Source: Anagrus nilaparvatae | Taxonomy: Eukaryota; Arthropoda; Insecta; Hymenoptera; Mymaridae | Assembly (NCBI GenBank): GCA_022575985.1 | Contig: JAKSXM010000263.1 | Location: forward strand, 11,140,001-11,204,000 | Direction of reading: 5' to 3' | Length of the DNA: 64,000 nt | In this document: positions 1 through 10,084 of the stretch, piece by piece | Position numbering within the stretch: position 1 is the stretch's first letter | Layout: every line of letters begins with the position of its first letter | Program-made: the position numbers and the translations under genes | Notes under the pieces: generated by a model | Database searches by the model: none | The model's input: the letters and a program-made list of their open reading frames with translations, nothing else | What the model was told of the DNA's origin: nothing

Positions 1-89
1 ATTTACTTTTTCAAGTCTATCAATACAATTTTTATAAATTGGCCTCCAGATACTAGATCCATACATAATTTGAGATTTTACTAAACTAT

Positions 90-543
90 TGGTATTTGTT
101 TAACCTCCATCTTAAACTTCCATACGGATGTTGTGATAGAGGTCACCAACAAATGCTATCACACCCTGCACTATTTTAATTTTTGTATTTATCTATTTTA
201 ATGGGTTGAGGATGTGAAAGCGCCTTTTGACAATTGTTAGTGAAGTGTCAGTGTAGCTGGTATGAGCGTTGAACCTATGGTCCAGGAGGTACGCGACCTC
301 TCCCGAACCCCACGCCGGGTTATAGTGCCCTGAAAGCACTTCGGACCGCGATATCCACATAATGTTAATTTTTTATTTTTTATTTTTTTTAACATTAGGT
401 GCCTTAATCCTAGAACTCACGGTAGAAGAACATCAAGAATTTTTCACAAAGAAAAAAACTTGATGTTGATATAGCCGGGAATCGAACCGCGAACCTTCAG
501 GTCCGAAGTCCAACGCCCTAACCACAGAGCTACCGAGGCTCTA
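90..543 (-). mobile_element. tRNA-headed SINE inserted in the LINE, with 15-bp target site duplication
   Basis: The 15-mer attttactaaactat occurs at 75-89 and again at 544-558, exactly bracketing 454 bp that interrupt the LINE reading. Removing one repeat plus the insert rejoins the LINE around its LVKSQIMYG coding. The minus-strand 5' end is a tRNA-like head with pol III A and B boxes, followed by a roughly 380-bp body. A long TSD plus a tRNA-like head is the signature of a SINE mobilised by LINE machinery. The 3' tail is not a clean poly(A), so the partner LINE is unknown. Confidence 0.75.
472..541 (-). promoter_or_regulatory. tRNA-like head with internal RNA polymerase III promoter
   Basis: On the minus strand, positions 488-478 read GGTTCGATTCC, a perfect B box, and 532-522 read TAGCTCTGTGG, an A-box-like sequence. 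The intervening anticodon-arm region pairs poorly, so this is more likely the head of the SINE at 90-543 than a functional tRNA gene. Confidence 0.6.
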
Positions 544-765
544 ATTTTACTAAACTATAATATAAAATTTTTATACTTACTTCATTAAATCTAGTAGAAT
601 GTCTTCTGATAAAACTCCATGATCTATTAGCATTTGCAATTGTAAAAGTAATATGATCATTGAAGATAAGTTTGGAGTCCATAATAACACGGTCTTTAAT
701 CAGAGCTACTCTCTCGCAAGATTCTGTTTCATTAAGATAGTAGTTAAAATCAATGAAATTATTAA

Positions 766-1355
766 GGGCATGTTCTCTTTTTTTTTAGTAAGGAAACAAT
801 TTTTTTTAAACATTATTTTACTCATCGAGTTTATTATGTGCAAGTATAATTTTTTATTTATATTATAAAGAAAACGTTAAAATTGACGGAAAAAATTTTT
901 TTTTTTATTTTAAACAATTTATTATTATTATATTAAGCGCCAAAGTTAACAGGGTAATAATCAAAATTCCAAAAATTAAAAAAAATGAAGCCATTTTTCC
1001 AAAAATTGGTATCGGATTTTTTTTTAAATATTGCGCCATTTTTTTTTTTTTGAATTTTAATTATTTGATAGTCCATCCCCTAAAGGGCTTAATTACTCAT
1101 AAAATGATTTTTGTTTTTTTTAATTCGGACATTCCAAACTCTAGTTATGCTGGCAACCGTTTTTTTAACATGTTAACTTTGGCGCTTAATATAATAATAA
1201 TAAATTGTTAAAAATAAAAAAAAAATTTTTTTCTGTCTATTTTAATGTTTTCTTTATAATATAAATAAAAAATTATACTTGCACATAATAAACTCGATTA
1301 GTAAAATAATGTTTAAAAAAAATTGTTTCCTTACTAAAAAAAAGAGAACATGCCC
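766..1355. mobile_element. TTAA-flanked MITE with about 190-bp inverted repeats
   Basis: TTAA at 762-765 and 1356-1359 flanks a 590-bp unit beginning GGGCATGTTCTC and ending with its reverse complement. The arms (about 766-955 and 1166-1355) are long, nearly identical inverted copies; the centre is noncoding. It splits the LINE coding between the FADD-box region and the following thumb region. A TTAA TSD is characteristic of piggyBac-type transposition, although the terminal GGG differs from the usual CCC start. No transposase is present, so it is non-autonomous. Confidence 0.78.
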
Positions 1356-1815
1356 TTAAAGCGATTAAAAGAAATGATAAAGCATTTTTTGATATTAAGT
1401 TTAAGTCTATTCAAACTACACCACTTTAATAATAATCTAAACAAATCATCATGTAAAAGCTTATGTTCATTTACACACATTATTTTTCTGAATAATTTTA
1501 CATCATCGGCAAAAAGTAGTATCTCAGATGAATTTACTGTATTAATAATGTCATTAATGAATATTAAGAAAAGTAATGGTCCAAGGTGTGACCCTTGTGG
1601 AATCCCATACTTAGCTTCATAAGGTATTTAATTTATATCATTAATTTCAGCAATTAAAAATCTGTCTTTAAGATAGTTACCAATCAATTTTATAAAGATA
1701 TCAGGAAAACCATAACATTTTAATTTAAAAATCAAAATATCATGATCAAACAGATCAAATGCCTTTTTGAAATCTAAATATAATCATCTTGTGATTTATT
1801 TTCAAAACATGAATA

Positions 1816-3730
1816 GGGTAGATGAACCAGTGGATGACCGGCCACCAGTGAATGACCGAATCATAATTTTATTATTTTATAAAAAAGTTAATATTAATCC
1901 AAGATCTGATAAATAAATGTGTAAATTTTCATTTCATATAATTATTTAAGGCACAGTGTCTACCGCAATCAAGTGAAAAATAATAATGATCAGGCTATTT
2001 AAAGACTATGAAAAAACGCCATTTCTTTAGTAAAAGTATGAAAAATCTGCCAAACTGGGAAACTCTATTTAGAAAAATAAAATACCGCTAAATGATTTTT
2101 TTTTATTGAATATTATTTATAAATGTTTGAAAAACAATTAATTAAGATATTTTAATCGAAAATTACCTCCGTTTGACTTTTAATTTAAATTAATCAGCAG
2201 TCATTCATTGGTGATCAGTAACGTAGGTAGTTCTAGTGAATGACCACTAGTCAGACTACTGGATCTGATGGTAAATTACATTACCAGTGAATGACTGTTA
2301 TAGAGCACGTGTACGTATTTATTTAATTTTTTGATAAATTAAATTATTTTTGCGCATCGCATGATTTAAAATATGATTTATTTACTTATTAATTAATTTT
2401 AAATAGAAATTCATTTTTTTTAACCATTATCACAAATATACTTACTTATTATAAAGTCATCTAAGGTTAATTTTCCAATACGGCCAACCCAAAAACTCTA
2501 AAGACACCCAAAAATGAATATCCTACATAAGATATGGGTATTCAGACACAATAGAAACGAATTTAAGATGCATATTTTTCTATTTCACCCTTTACCATAT
2601 TTTTCGGTTCTCGTATATAGTAGACCCGGATATTCAAAAAACACCCAAAAATATTACTTTCGTACGATTTGGGGTTTCAAGCTTAATAAAAACGAATTTT
2701 AAATGTAAATTTTTATTGTATGAGCTTTACCATATTTTTCGGTTTTTCAATATGTCAGACCCGAAAATTTCAAAAACAAACGAAAATAAATTTTCTGCAA
2801 AACTTGCGACTCAATTTCATTTTTATTGAGCTTAAAAACCCAAATTTCAGGTTCTCCTTATTGGAAAACCGAAATATATTTTCAAAGTCAAATTCTGAAA
2901 TTTTTCATCTGAAATTTGTTTCTATTGAGTCTGAAAATCCAAATCTTATCGAGAAATTTAATTTTTGGTGTTTTTAGAGTTTTTGGCTCCGCCATATTGG
3001 AAAACCGAAAACTATGGTAAAGGTCAAATACGAAAATTTGCATCTAAAATTCGTTTCTATTGATCTTAAAAACCCCAAATCTTAAATTTTGGTATTTTTA
3101 GAGTTTCTGGGTCCACGATATTGGAAAACCAAAAAGTATTTTAAAGGTCAAATTCTGAAATTGTTCACCTGAAATTTGTTTCTATTAAACCTAAAAATCC
3201 AAATTTTATGAAGGAATTTAAATTTTGGTGTTTTTAGAGTTTTCGGGTCTGCCATATTGGAAAACTGAAAAATATGGTTAAGATCAAATATGAAAATTTG
3301 CATCTAAAATTCGTTTCTATTGAACCCGAAAACCCAAATCTTATGCAGGAATTTAATTTTTGGTATTTTTAGAGTTTTTGGGTCGACCATATTAGAAATA
3401 AACCGAAAAATATAGTAAAGGTCAAATACTTAAAAAATATAAAAGATATTTAAAAGCATGTATTAAAAAATAGTCATTTACTGGTTCCTCAGCGGTCATT
3501 TGCTAGGAGTAACCGATCAATTACTGGTGATTTTTACGGCTTTGAAGAAATATGTTTATTATTTAAAAATTAGTTGAGTAATTTAAAAAATTACAATTGC
3601 TAGTCATATTTTAGACCTTAAACAGTAGTACCAACAGTATGTATTTTTTTTTAAATCTTATTTATAATAAAAAATAAAGCGCTAGAGCTTGAGAAAACGC
3701 GAAACTGGTCATTCATTGGTTCATCTACCC
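1816..3730. mobile_element. TA-flanked 1.9-kb non-autonomous DNA transposon with internal tandem array
   Basis: The termini are GGGTAGATGAACCA and its reverse complement (TIRs of about 26 bp with three mismatches), bordered by TA at 1814-1815 and 3731-3732. The unit interrupts LINE RT coding: the segment ending near 3733 and the LDFKKAFD segment starting near 1812 are consecutive in RT order. The TA TSD suggests a Tc1/mariner-type mobiliser, but no transposase ORF is visible. Its middle holds a tandem array of roughly 120-bp units. Confidence 0.75.
2470..3440. repeat. Tandem array of about 120-bp units inside the TA-flanked element
   Basis: Successive degenerate units share the core ATATTGGAAAACCGAAAA, then a GGTCAAAT block and a TTTCTATTGA block. 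Related units run in the opposite sense at the left end of the array (about 2480-2770). The short ORFs across it simply mirror the periodicity and I do not regard them as genes. A diverged relative of the unit recurs at 23920-24330. Confidence 0.7.
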
Positions 3731-4140
3731 TAGATAAAATTGGTGTATATAGCTAAATTCGTTATTGTAGATCTATTGCTCATAAAACCATGTTGTTTGT
3801 CTGATATAATATTAGGCAAGATGGTTTTAATTTTAACGGACATAATATTATCAAAAATCTTAGGTATTTTACTAATTAGAACAACAGGCCTATAATTCTC
3901 AATATTTTGAATATATCCACTTTTATGAATAGGATTAATATGATCTGACTTCCAAATCGGGTGAAGACTTCCAGATTAAAAGATAAATTAAAGAGAATGA
4001 ACAATGGCTTTAGTAGCAATAGGCAGCAATTTTTAATAAAAATTGAGGGTATCCCGTCTGGACCCGGTTCGAAAGAAGGTTTTAGGTTTTTAATGCTATT
4101 ATATTCAATTTCCTCTATTGCAATGTGAAACTTATAGGGG

Positions 4141-5174
4141 AGTCAAATAAAGATTTAATAGTGACGTAAAAGGGGATCCAGGATTTTTTATATTTTCTAT
4201 GTATAGAACTTAGTAACAGAGTATGTTTTTTGTAAATTTTAAGCTTCCGCTTCATCTAAAAAATGGCCAAAAACTGTTTTTTGATTAATTTTTAAAAAAA
4301 TTCCTGACAAAATATCTCTGGCTAAAGTGATCGTAAAAAAAAAAATGTAAAATTTTCAATATTGCGTGTACAATAGAACGATGATCGTAGGACTGCAATA
4401 AAAGTAGATTCTAACCTCCAAAAATTGATTTGAGCAATTTTTTTATTTTATTTTTTTTTTTTTACTAAAAATGTAATAAATCTTGAATAAATCCTTGGAT
4501 TTTTATAAAAATTGGTGGAAACACGTATTTTACGTATGCTATCAAGTGGTAAAATTAAGAAAAAAAAATTCTAAGTTTTACAACCACAATTGGCAAAAAT
4601 CGCCAAATTTTGAAATTAACGCAATTTTATGAGAGACTATTACAGGTTAATTTTTTTTTTTAAACGATAAGTTTCTATATGTACTTTAACCTGAATGTAC
4701 TTTAGGTTATGCTAATTAAATGTTTGTGCCCATTTTAGGGCATTAATGTGTAAAAAAAATTAAAATTTTTATTTTTTTCACATTCTGCTGCATATCGTAT
4801 GCTTTTTATATAATTTTTTAATATTTTGTATTAAAAAAATGAAAATTAGAGTTAGTTAAATTATAAAAATTTATAATTTAAATTTTTATAATTAATAATA
4901 ATTATTATAATAATTATTATATTATTTATGATATATACATTTATATATACTTACTTATAAAAAATGAGCTAAACTAACCTGAAAAATGACTTTTAATGAA
5001 CTTATATTGTAATAAATATTTGAACTAAATATTAAATAAAATTTTATTTATTATATTTTTATTTTATTTTTTATATAAAAATTGATTAAACAGTTAATGT
5101 TATTTTAGATCTTTATAAATTAAAGCAATAATATCACATCATAAATTAAAATTAAATATTCTTAAACATTTTTT
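4141..5174. other. AT-rich noncoding stretch
   Basis: No coding region, TIR or TSD could be supported. There are long A/T runs and simple AT repeats around 4860-4960. Part of 4141-4250 may be degenerate upstream sequence of the minus-strand LINE. Confidence 0.5.
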
Positions 5175-5396
5175 TTAGTCAGAATCATAGTTATCCTCTT
5201 CTATTACGGTTACACAATCTTGAATGCTTTAATTATAATTGTCCAAATCAGAATCATCAAAAGTATTTGTGCTTGAATCACTTTGAAAATTTGCTATAAG
5301 CTTCATCTTCATGAGCATTACTGTCAACTTCCACACTCTCTTGTTCTTCATTTTCAACGCTAGCAGTTTCTTCTATATCATCTTCTATTTCTACCT
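5175..5396 (-). pseudogene. Acidic protein-coding exon remnant
   Basis: On the minus strand a plausible acceptor (tttctacag, ending at 5397) is followed by a highly acidic reading rich in Glu and Asp (EVEIEDDIEETASVENEEQ). It meets a TGA near 5278. The acidic bias then continues in a shifted frame with further stops, ending in an acidic tail and TAA at 5177-5175. Acidic composition maintained in two frames suggests a frameshifted final exon of a former protein. No family is recognised and no upstream exon was found. It could be chance composition in AT-rich DNA. Confidence 0.3.
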
Positions 5397-5584
5397 CTGT
5401 AGAAATATTGGATTAATTTTTGCCGTTGCAATAGCGACATAGACAGCTGCATAATATATTATTATAATTATCATTATTAATAATTATTGAAACTATCCAA
5501 ATATTTATAGTTATATAAGTTCATTAAAAGTGGATTTAGAGATAAGGTTAGGTGATTTTTTATTAGTTCTAATGGCTAACTCTA

Positions 5585-6640
5585 ATTTTCAACTCCGCTA
5601 TACCGGTCCTAAGCCCGGCGCCTCATAAGGCTGAAGAAGGAAAACGGTAGTTCAGGCCAACTTATTAAGGTTGAACTAGAATCACAGATACTGGACATAG
5701 ATTTCTGGAACAACTGAGGCTGCCCTAAAAACGGGTCCCTTTCCTTGCTTTTCTCTGTGGGACACGCATACTGGTGAACCCAATTTTCGGTCATTGAGTA
5801 AGCTGCAGACAGCTTATGGCTCCATGGAATAACTGAGGCTGCCCTATAAATTGGGCTTATGCCTTGCTTTTCCTCTTTGCATCCTTAGTGAATGTACTGC
5901 AGATTGCTATCCATTAGTATCTCTGAGGAAACGGCACAACAAAAGGGGCTCCATGGTTTTCTCCAAACTTAAGTGCGAATTAAGCCTCATACAGGGCCAC
6001 CTTAGACCTTATGTATTGGCTCTTAGCATGGGAGATTTCTACCTCGAGCACAGCGACGCAGCCGGTTAATGGATAGTTGCGAGTCCCGCTAAACTACGAT
6101 TCAAGGTTATTATTTTATTTTTTAGTTTAAGTAATGTGTGAAGGGGTCAGGAAGTCTTCGGCCTTTTTGGATGGGCTTGGCAAACCCAAGGAAGCCTATC
6201 TGAATTTGAGGAAACTCTAAAAGCCTCCGCCGTGTGTCTGCCCATGCGGCTCTTGTTTGTTTACAAACACAATCAAATGTGTTTGTCTACACACATGCAT
6301 GGTATGGACAGTATACCGTGCGGCGCGACCTGCAAGTGCCAAAAGAGGATACTGGATGGGGAAGCGAGCTGTTTGGCTGCGTGCCGAGCAACCTGAACTA
6401 TCTTTGGCCTCTGCTGACGCAAGACAGGAAGTGGGGTTCTCTGTAGCCGGAGCCCATCATTAACGGCTTGGCAATGTTGTCGGTATGTGCCCAAGCTTCT
6501 GGAGGACTCTAAATTTCCGAAGCGAATTATGCTTTTTTTGCGGAGGATTGAGAGGAGCAAGGTGGTGCAAGTGCATGACGTCAGTTATATCCACTGCAAG
6601 CCTATTCTGTATTTGATTCACGCTGTTTTCACGTGAAAGT
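5585..6640 (-). other. GC-richer unit, possibly the 5' region of a LINE in minus orientation
   Basis: This stretch is clearly richer in GC than its surroundings, with abrupt edges. Its short ORFs overlap on both strands and resemble nothing I know. Two observations suggest retroelement 5' sequence. It contains a 58-60 bp direct repeat (5707-5766 and 5826-5885). Its right end (about 6596-6625, read on the minus strand) carries the motif AAATACAGAATAGGC, which is also found at 45040-45057 just before the R1-clade LINE. A source in that LINE family is an inference. Confidence 0.35.
5707..5885. repeat. Direct repeat of about 58 bp in tandem with 119-bp spacing
   Basis: Copies at 5707-5766 and 5826-5885 share AACTGAGGCTGCCCTA near their start and CCTTGCTTTTC near their end. 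They lie in the GC-richer block. Confidence 0.6.
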
Positions 6641-6830
6641 AAGCGTGAAAACACGTGAAAGCATGCAATTTTAGGTTAAAAGTTCGTGAGTCGAAGGAAA
6701 TTAGTTATTGAAAATGTGAGTTCCTAATTTTAGGTTAGATTTTACTGCGAAAACACTCTGAAATTGATTCCCTTATAACCGAACTTTATTCGCGTTATAC
6801 GAATGAATGAAAAACTATAAGGGTGATTCT

Positions 6831-6967
6831 ACAGACCCCCGTAAAGGCAAAACCGCAGCCGCAACGCAATGCGCACAAACCAAAATCGTGTTGTGCACAT
6901 GCGTATTGTGTTTTGCGCATTGCGTTGCGGCTGCGGTTTGCATTTACGGAGGTCTGTAGAATCACCC
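6831..6967. mobile_element. 137-bp Tourist-like palindromic MITE with TAA target duplication
   Basis: GGGTGATTCTACAGACC at 6831 pairs with its reverse complement ending at 6967. The inner arms CGCAGCCGCAACGCAATGCG continue the palindrome, so almost the whole element folds into a hairpin. TAA flanks both sides (6828-6830 and 6968-6970). A GG-starting TIR with a 3-bp TWA TSD fits PIF/Harbinger-derived MITEs. Confidence 0.8.
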
Positions 6968-6970
6968 TAA

Positions 6971-7558
6971 CGAAAACTTAAAATTCGATAAAACCTTTCA
7001 AAATAGAATTCTTGACTAGGTTAATTGAATTAATTGTAAAAAATTAAAAATTCTGCAAGATATTAATATTTACTGTTAATATATTTGTAAATTTAATTAC
7101 ATCTTTTTAATATTTCAAAATGTAAAGCATCATTTAAAAGCCTCACATAAATGAAATAAAGAATAAAATAGTCTTTGGCCCCGATACTTTATACCACTTT
7201 TTTCTTTTGTATTAAAAAGTTATGTTATATTCTTTTTTGTAAAGCGTTATACTCCACTCAATATGCGGGTTTGGTTGATATACTAGCCCTCACCAAGTTT
7301 GGTCTAGAATAGGTTTTTCGGGTCGCTGATCATGAATATTGAGGTAATTTCTATAGAAGATAAGGCTTTACTCCTAAATCAGCAAAAACTAACCCCGAAA
7401 AAAGGTATTTTCGCTATGTTCACTACTCTAGCTGATTTAAGGGCGAATCTCGAGTTTATTTAATATAGGGCTCCGAAATTTGTAATCGCAGGAGCTAGTA
7501 ACTATTCCCCCTCTCGCCCCACCGTAATTGAGTGTTACGACTATTATGGAACATGTTT
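6971..7558. other. Noncoding, with one satellite-like unit
   Basis: No gene is seen. Positions 7310-7450 hold a unit with GGGTCGCTGATCATGAATAT and a following AAAACTAACCCCGAAAA block. Both belong to repeat families that reappear at 9228-9850 and 24590-24800. Confidence 0.5.
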
Positions 7559-7562
7559 ATAG

Positions 7563-8228
7563 TGTAACGGTTAAGTATTTTGGTACCGATTACAAACTGA
7601 TTTTACTATGTTATATACTGGATTTTAATACTTTAATATATTTTATGTTGGATTCAACTACTAGCGACAAATTCCCGTAAGGAATAAGGCAAAACTGTAT
7701 TAAAAGGACAAATGTTCAGGACTATATTTATTGAATAAATCTTAATACCTTTGATTAAAACTTATAGTTTATTATAAAATAAATGTTTAAATGGTTTACA
7801 AGTTAAAGTACAATAAATAATTATAAGTCAAACAGATAATTAGAGTAGTAGCGAAAATAGAGATTTAAGATAGATAATTTGCGACTGTCCGGAAGCTCGA
7901 CCGGAGATCGAATGCCCGTACGACTAAACGTATGGTCGAATGTCGATGGTCTGACCCAGGTTCTGATTTTTCGGCTATATTTATATGATTCTTGATGAGC
8001 TGGTTACTAGTGGTGCGTAAAGGACCCCTAAACAGGATCCGTCTTATTCTTTTTTGTAGTTGACCTCGTTATTACGTGGCCTGATTCTTCACATGTAATC
8101 CAGCTTACTTTCGGTTTTAACTATTGTAAAACGAATTAATATTTATGTGTTTCTTCTTGATCGACGCAGGATACCCCTTGGTCAATGACTTATGGTAAAG
8201 CTGGCTTTTTGCTTTGCCAGCTGTTACA
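7563..8228. mobile_element. Probable solo LTR with ATAG target duplication
   Basis: A 666-bp unit starts TGTAAC and ends GTTACA, with ATAG immediately on both sides (7559-7562 and 8229-8232). TG..CA termini inside short inverted repeats and a 4-bp TSD are typical of Ty3/gypsy-like LTRs. It is of mixed base composition and noncoding. No internal retrotransposon genes are nearby, so I call it a solo LTR. The orientation is not certain. Confidence 0.55.
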
Positions 8229-8232
8229 ATAG

Positions 8233-9227
8233 GGAGGGGGTACCTCAGAACTTGAAAATTAAGGGGGGGGGGGTCAAATTTGTCCGGTTTAAGGGGGGGG
8301 GGTCGAATTAGATTTAAAATAATTTCAATTTATTGACTTTGAAAAATTTGGGCTTAGAGACTTGGAATAATTTGGTTTTAGGGACTTTGAATACTTTTGT
8401 TTTTTAAAAAAATTCATTTATCATGAAGTTATTTTTTTCACTTTATTATAAAGAACTAAGAACCGAAAATTCCAATTTTTTTCACTTTCTTTTTTAATTG
8501 ACTTTAGTTGTTTTTAATACGAATCCCTCGACATATCCTTATCATATAGCTAGTTGTAAATTGTTGTTTTGTATTTTTCTTTTTGGCATGCTTGAATTTT
8601 CTATATACAAATTGATTTATTCAAATTGATATTTATAAATTTAGATTTAATTTAGATTTAAGAGCTTGTCGGATCACGTGACCTAATACCCTTTTACATG
8701 TTAAATGGGATCCTTGATTGTGGCTTTATTTTTTAATATATTTGAACGAAATTTGGCTGGTAGCTAGAACAAGCTACATATTTTTTTTGAGCAGAAAGTT
8801 TTTGAAAATTTATAATAAATAAACATAATTATTTATTAAAATAAATGCGTAATTTTGTCATTTTTTAAGTATATATATTTATTAGAAAAATAATATTTAT
8901 TTAAATAAATGTTCTCTTCAAAAAAAATATAACCTATAATTGATAAGATATTTTAATTTCAGAAAAAAAAATCGTATCATTTTCTTTTAAAGTTGGATTG
9001 GAAAATGCAGTTTTTTGAGTTATTTTATACTGTTCGATAGCGCCGCACGTGTTAGTTGATCGAACATTATTTCTAAAGTTTTCCTAGGCATTCATTTCTA
9101 TATCTAATTTTTGTAGCATAAGTTAAGGGGCGGGGTAGTTTGTATTCAATGTTTTAACAACTTTAATAATAATTGGTAAATATAAAGTCAAAATATTCTA
9201 TAATTTCATTCCAATTTTTTTTGAATG
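8233..9227. other. Noncoding, with duplicated G-homopolymer motifs
   Basis: No coding region is supported. Around 8260-8310 two runs of ten or more G, each followed by GTC, lie about 40 bp apart. The remainder is AT-rich with no recognised element. Confidence 0.45.
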
Positions 9228-9850
9228 AAATGATTTGGGTCGCTGAACACGGTTTTTAACAGACGTGGTCCAGTGGCCCAAAATAGGCAATTTTAGGTTA
9301 ATTTTTGGGGGTTTTCTATATCCGCAAGTGTTACTTATGTTTTTTGGGTCGCTTACCTCGAATATGATATCCGTTTTTACCGGATGTGGTCCAGCTGCCC
9401 GCAATAGGCAACTTAAGGTTAATTTTTTAAGTTTTTCCATATCCGCACAAGTTATTTATGCTTTTCGGGTCGCTGAACACGAATATGACATCGGTTTTTA
9501 CCGGATATTGTCCAGTAGCCCACAATAGGCAACTTTAGGTTAATTTTTGTGGTTTCCTATATCCGCAAGTGTTACTTATGTTTCTTGGGTCGGTTACCTC
9601 GAATATGATATCCGTTTTTACCGGAGGTGGTCCAGCTGACCGCAACAGGCAACTTTAGGTTAATTATCGAGGGTTTCCTATGCAAGTGTTTTTTGGGTCA
9701 CTGAACTCGAATATGATATCGGTTTTAAACAGATGTGGTACAGTGGCCCGCAATAGGCAACTTTAGCTAATTATTGAGGTTTTTATTTATTCATAACAGT
9801 TATTTATGTTTTTTTTGCCCAATGTACATGAAAATGATATCTGAAGATGG
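9228..9850. repeat. Five-unit tandem array of about 122 bp
   Basis: Units repeat GGGTCGCT, GAATATGATATC, a TTTTTACCGGATGTGGTCCAG block and CAATAGGCAAC at roughly 122-bp intervals (cores near 9280, 9401, 9523, 9645 and 9750). ORFs on both strands are by-products of the periodicity. The same unit occurs inside the inverted-repeat transposon at 42943-44973, which links the array to that family. Confidence 0.8.
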
Positions 9851-10084
9851 TTTTTTTTAATTTTATTTAAAATTATTTTAATCAATTATATGAGTAAAAA
9901 ATATACAGATTTTAAAACTGTGGTTTTGCCCTTCATAGGTTATAATATTTAAATTTTTTCATTTGCTAGAATAATAATTATTATATTGTTTTTATTCAGA
10001 TCAATATTTTTATTGATAAATGCAAATTACAATTGATTATATTTTTATTATTCTTGTGGTGTGTTGCCATTATACTGCAGAATA
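9851..10084. other. 3' flank of the eight-exon gene
   Basis: AT-rich DNA with no element recognised. It lies immediately downstream of the minus-strand gene and may contain its 3' UTR. Confidence 0.4.

Larger units (their letters stand above)
1..4140 (-). pseudogene. Jockey/CR1-like non-LTR retrotransposon (LINE), reverse transcriptase region, broken by three insertions
   Basis: Reading the minus strand from about 4140 downward gives successive LINE reverse-transcriptase blocks. They are PGPDGIPSIFIKN near 4050-4090, NYRPVVLISKIPKIF near 3850-3900, LDFKKAFD near 1770, GIPQGSHLGPLLFLIFINDI at about 1553-1612, and the catalytic LLFADDVKLF at about 1495-1520. The thumb/C-terminal block LIFNDHITF lies near 640-680, and a terminal YGSSIWRPIY block near 30-70. 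Order and spacing match the Jockey/CR1 group of LINEs. No single frame survives: there are stops and frameshifts, and the body is split by elements at 90-543, 766-1355 and 1816-3730. The endonuclease domain upstream of 4140 is not recognisable. The copy runs off the left edge of the window. RT identity is secure; the clade is less so. Confidence 0.8.

Noticed and set aside
472..541. Functional tRNA gene on the minus strand
   Set aside because: The A and B boxes are good, but the anticodon arm pairs badly and the sequence is the head of a TSD-bounded 454-bp SINE.
2514..2977. Short ORFs at 2514-2702 and 2720-2977
   Set aside because: They are periodic sequence of the 120-bp array; no start context, splice support or domain.
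7650..8228. Alternative LTR boundary starting TGTTGGATTC
   Set aside because: That start gives no matching target duplication, while TGTAAC at 7563 gives ATAG on both sides.
9198..9528. 80- and 87-codon ORFs on both strands
   Set aside because: They follow the 122-bp tandem array and have no independent support.
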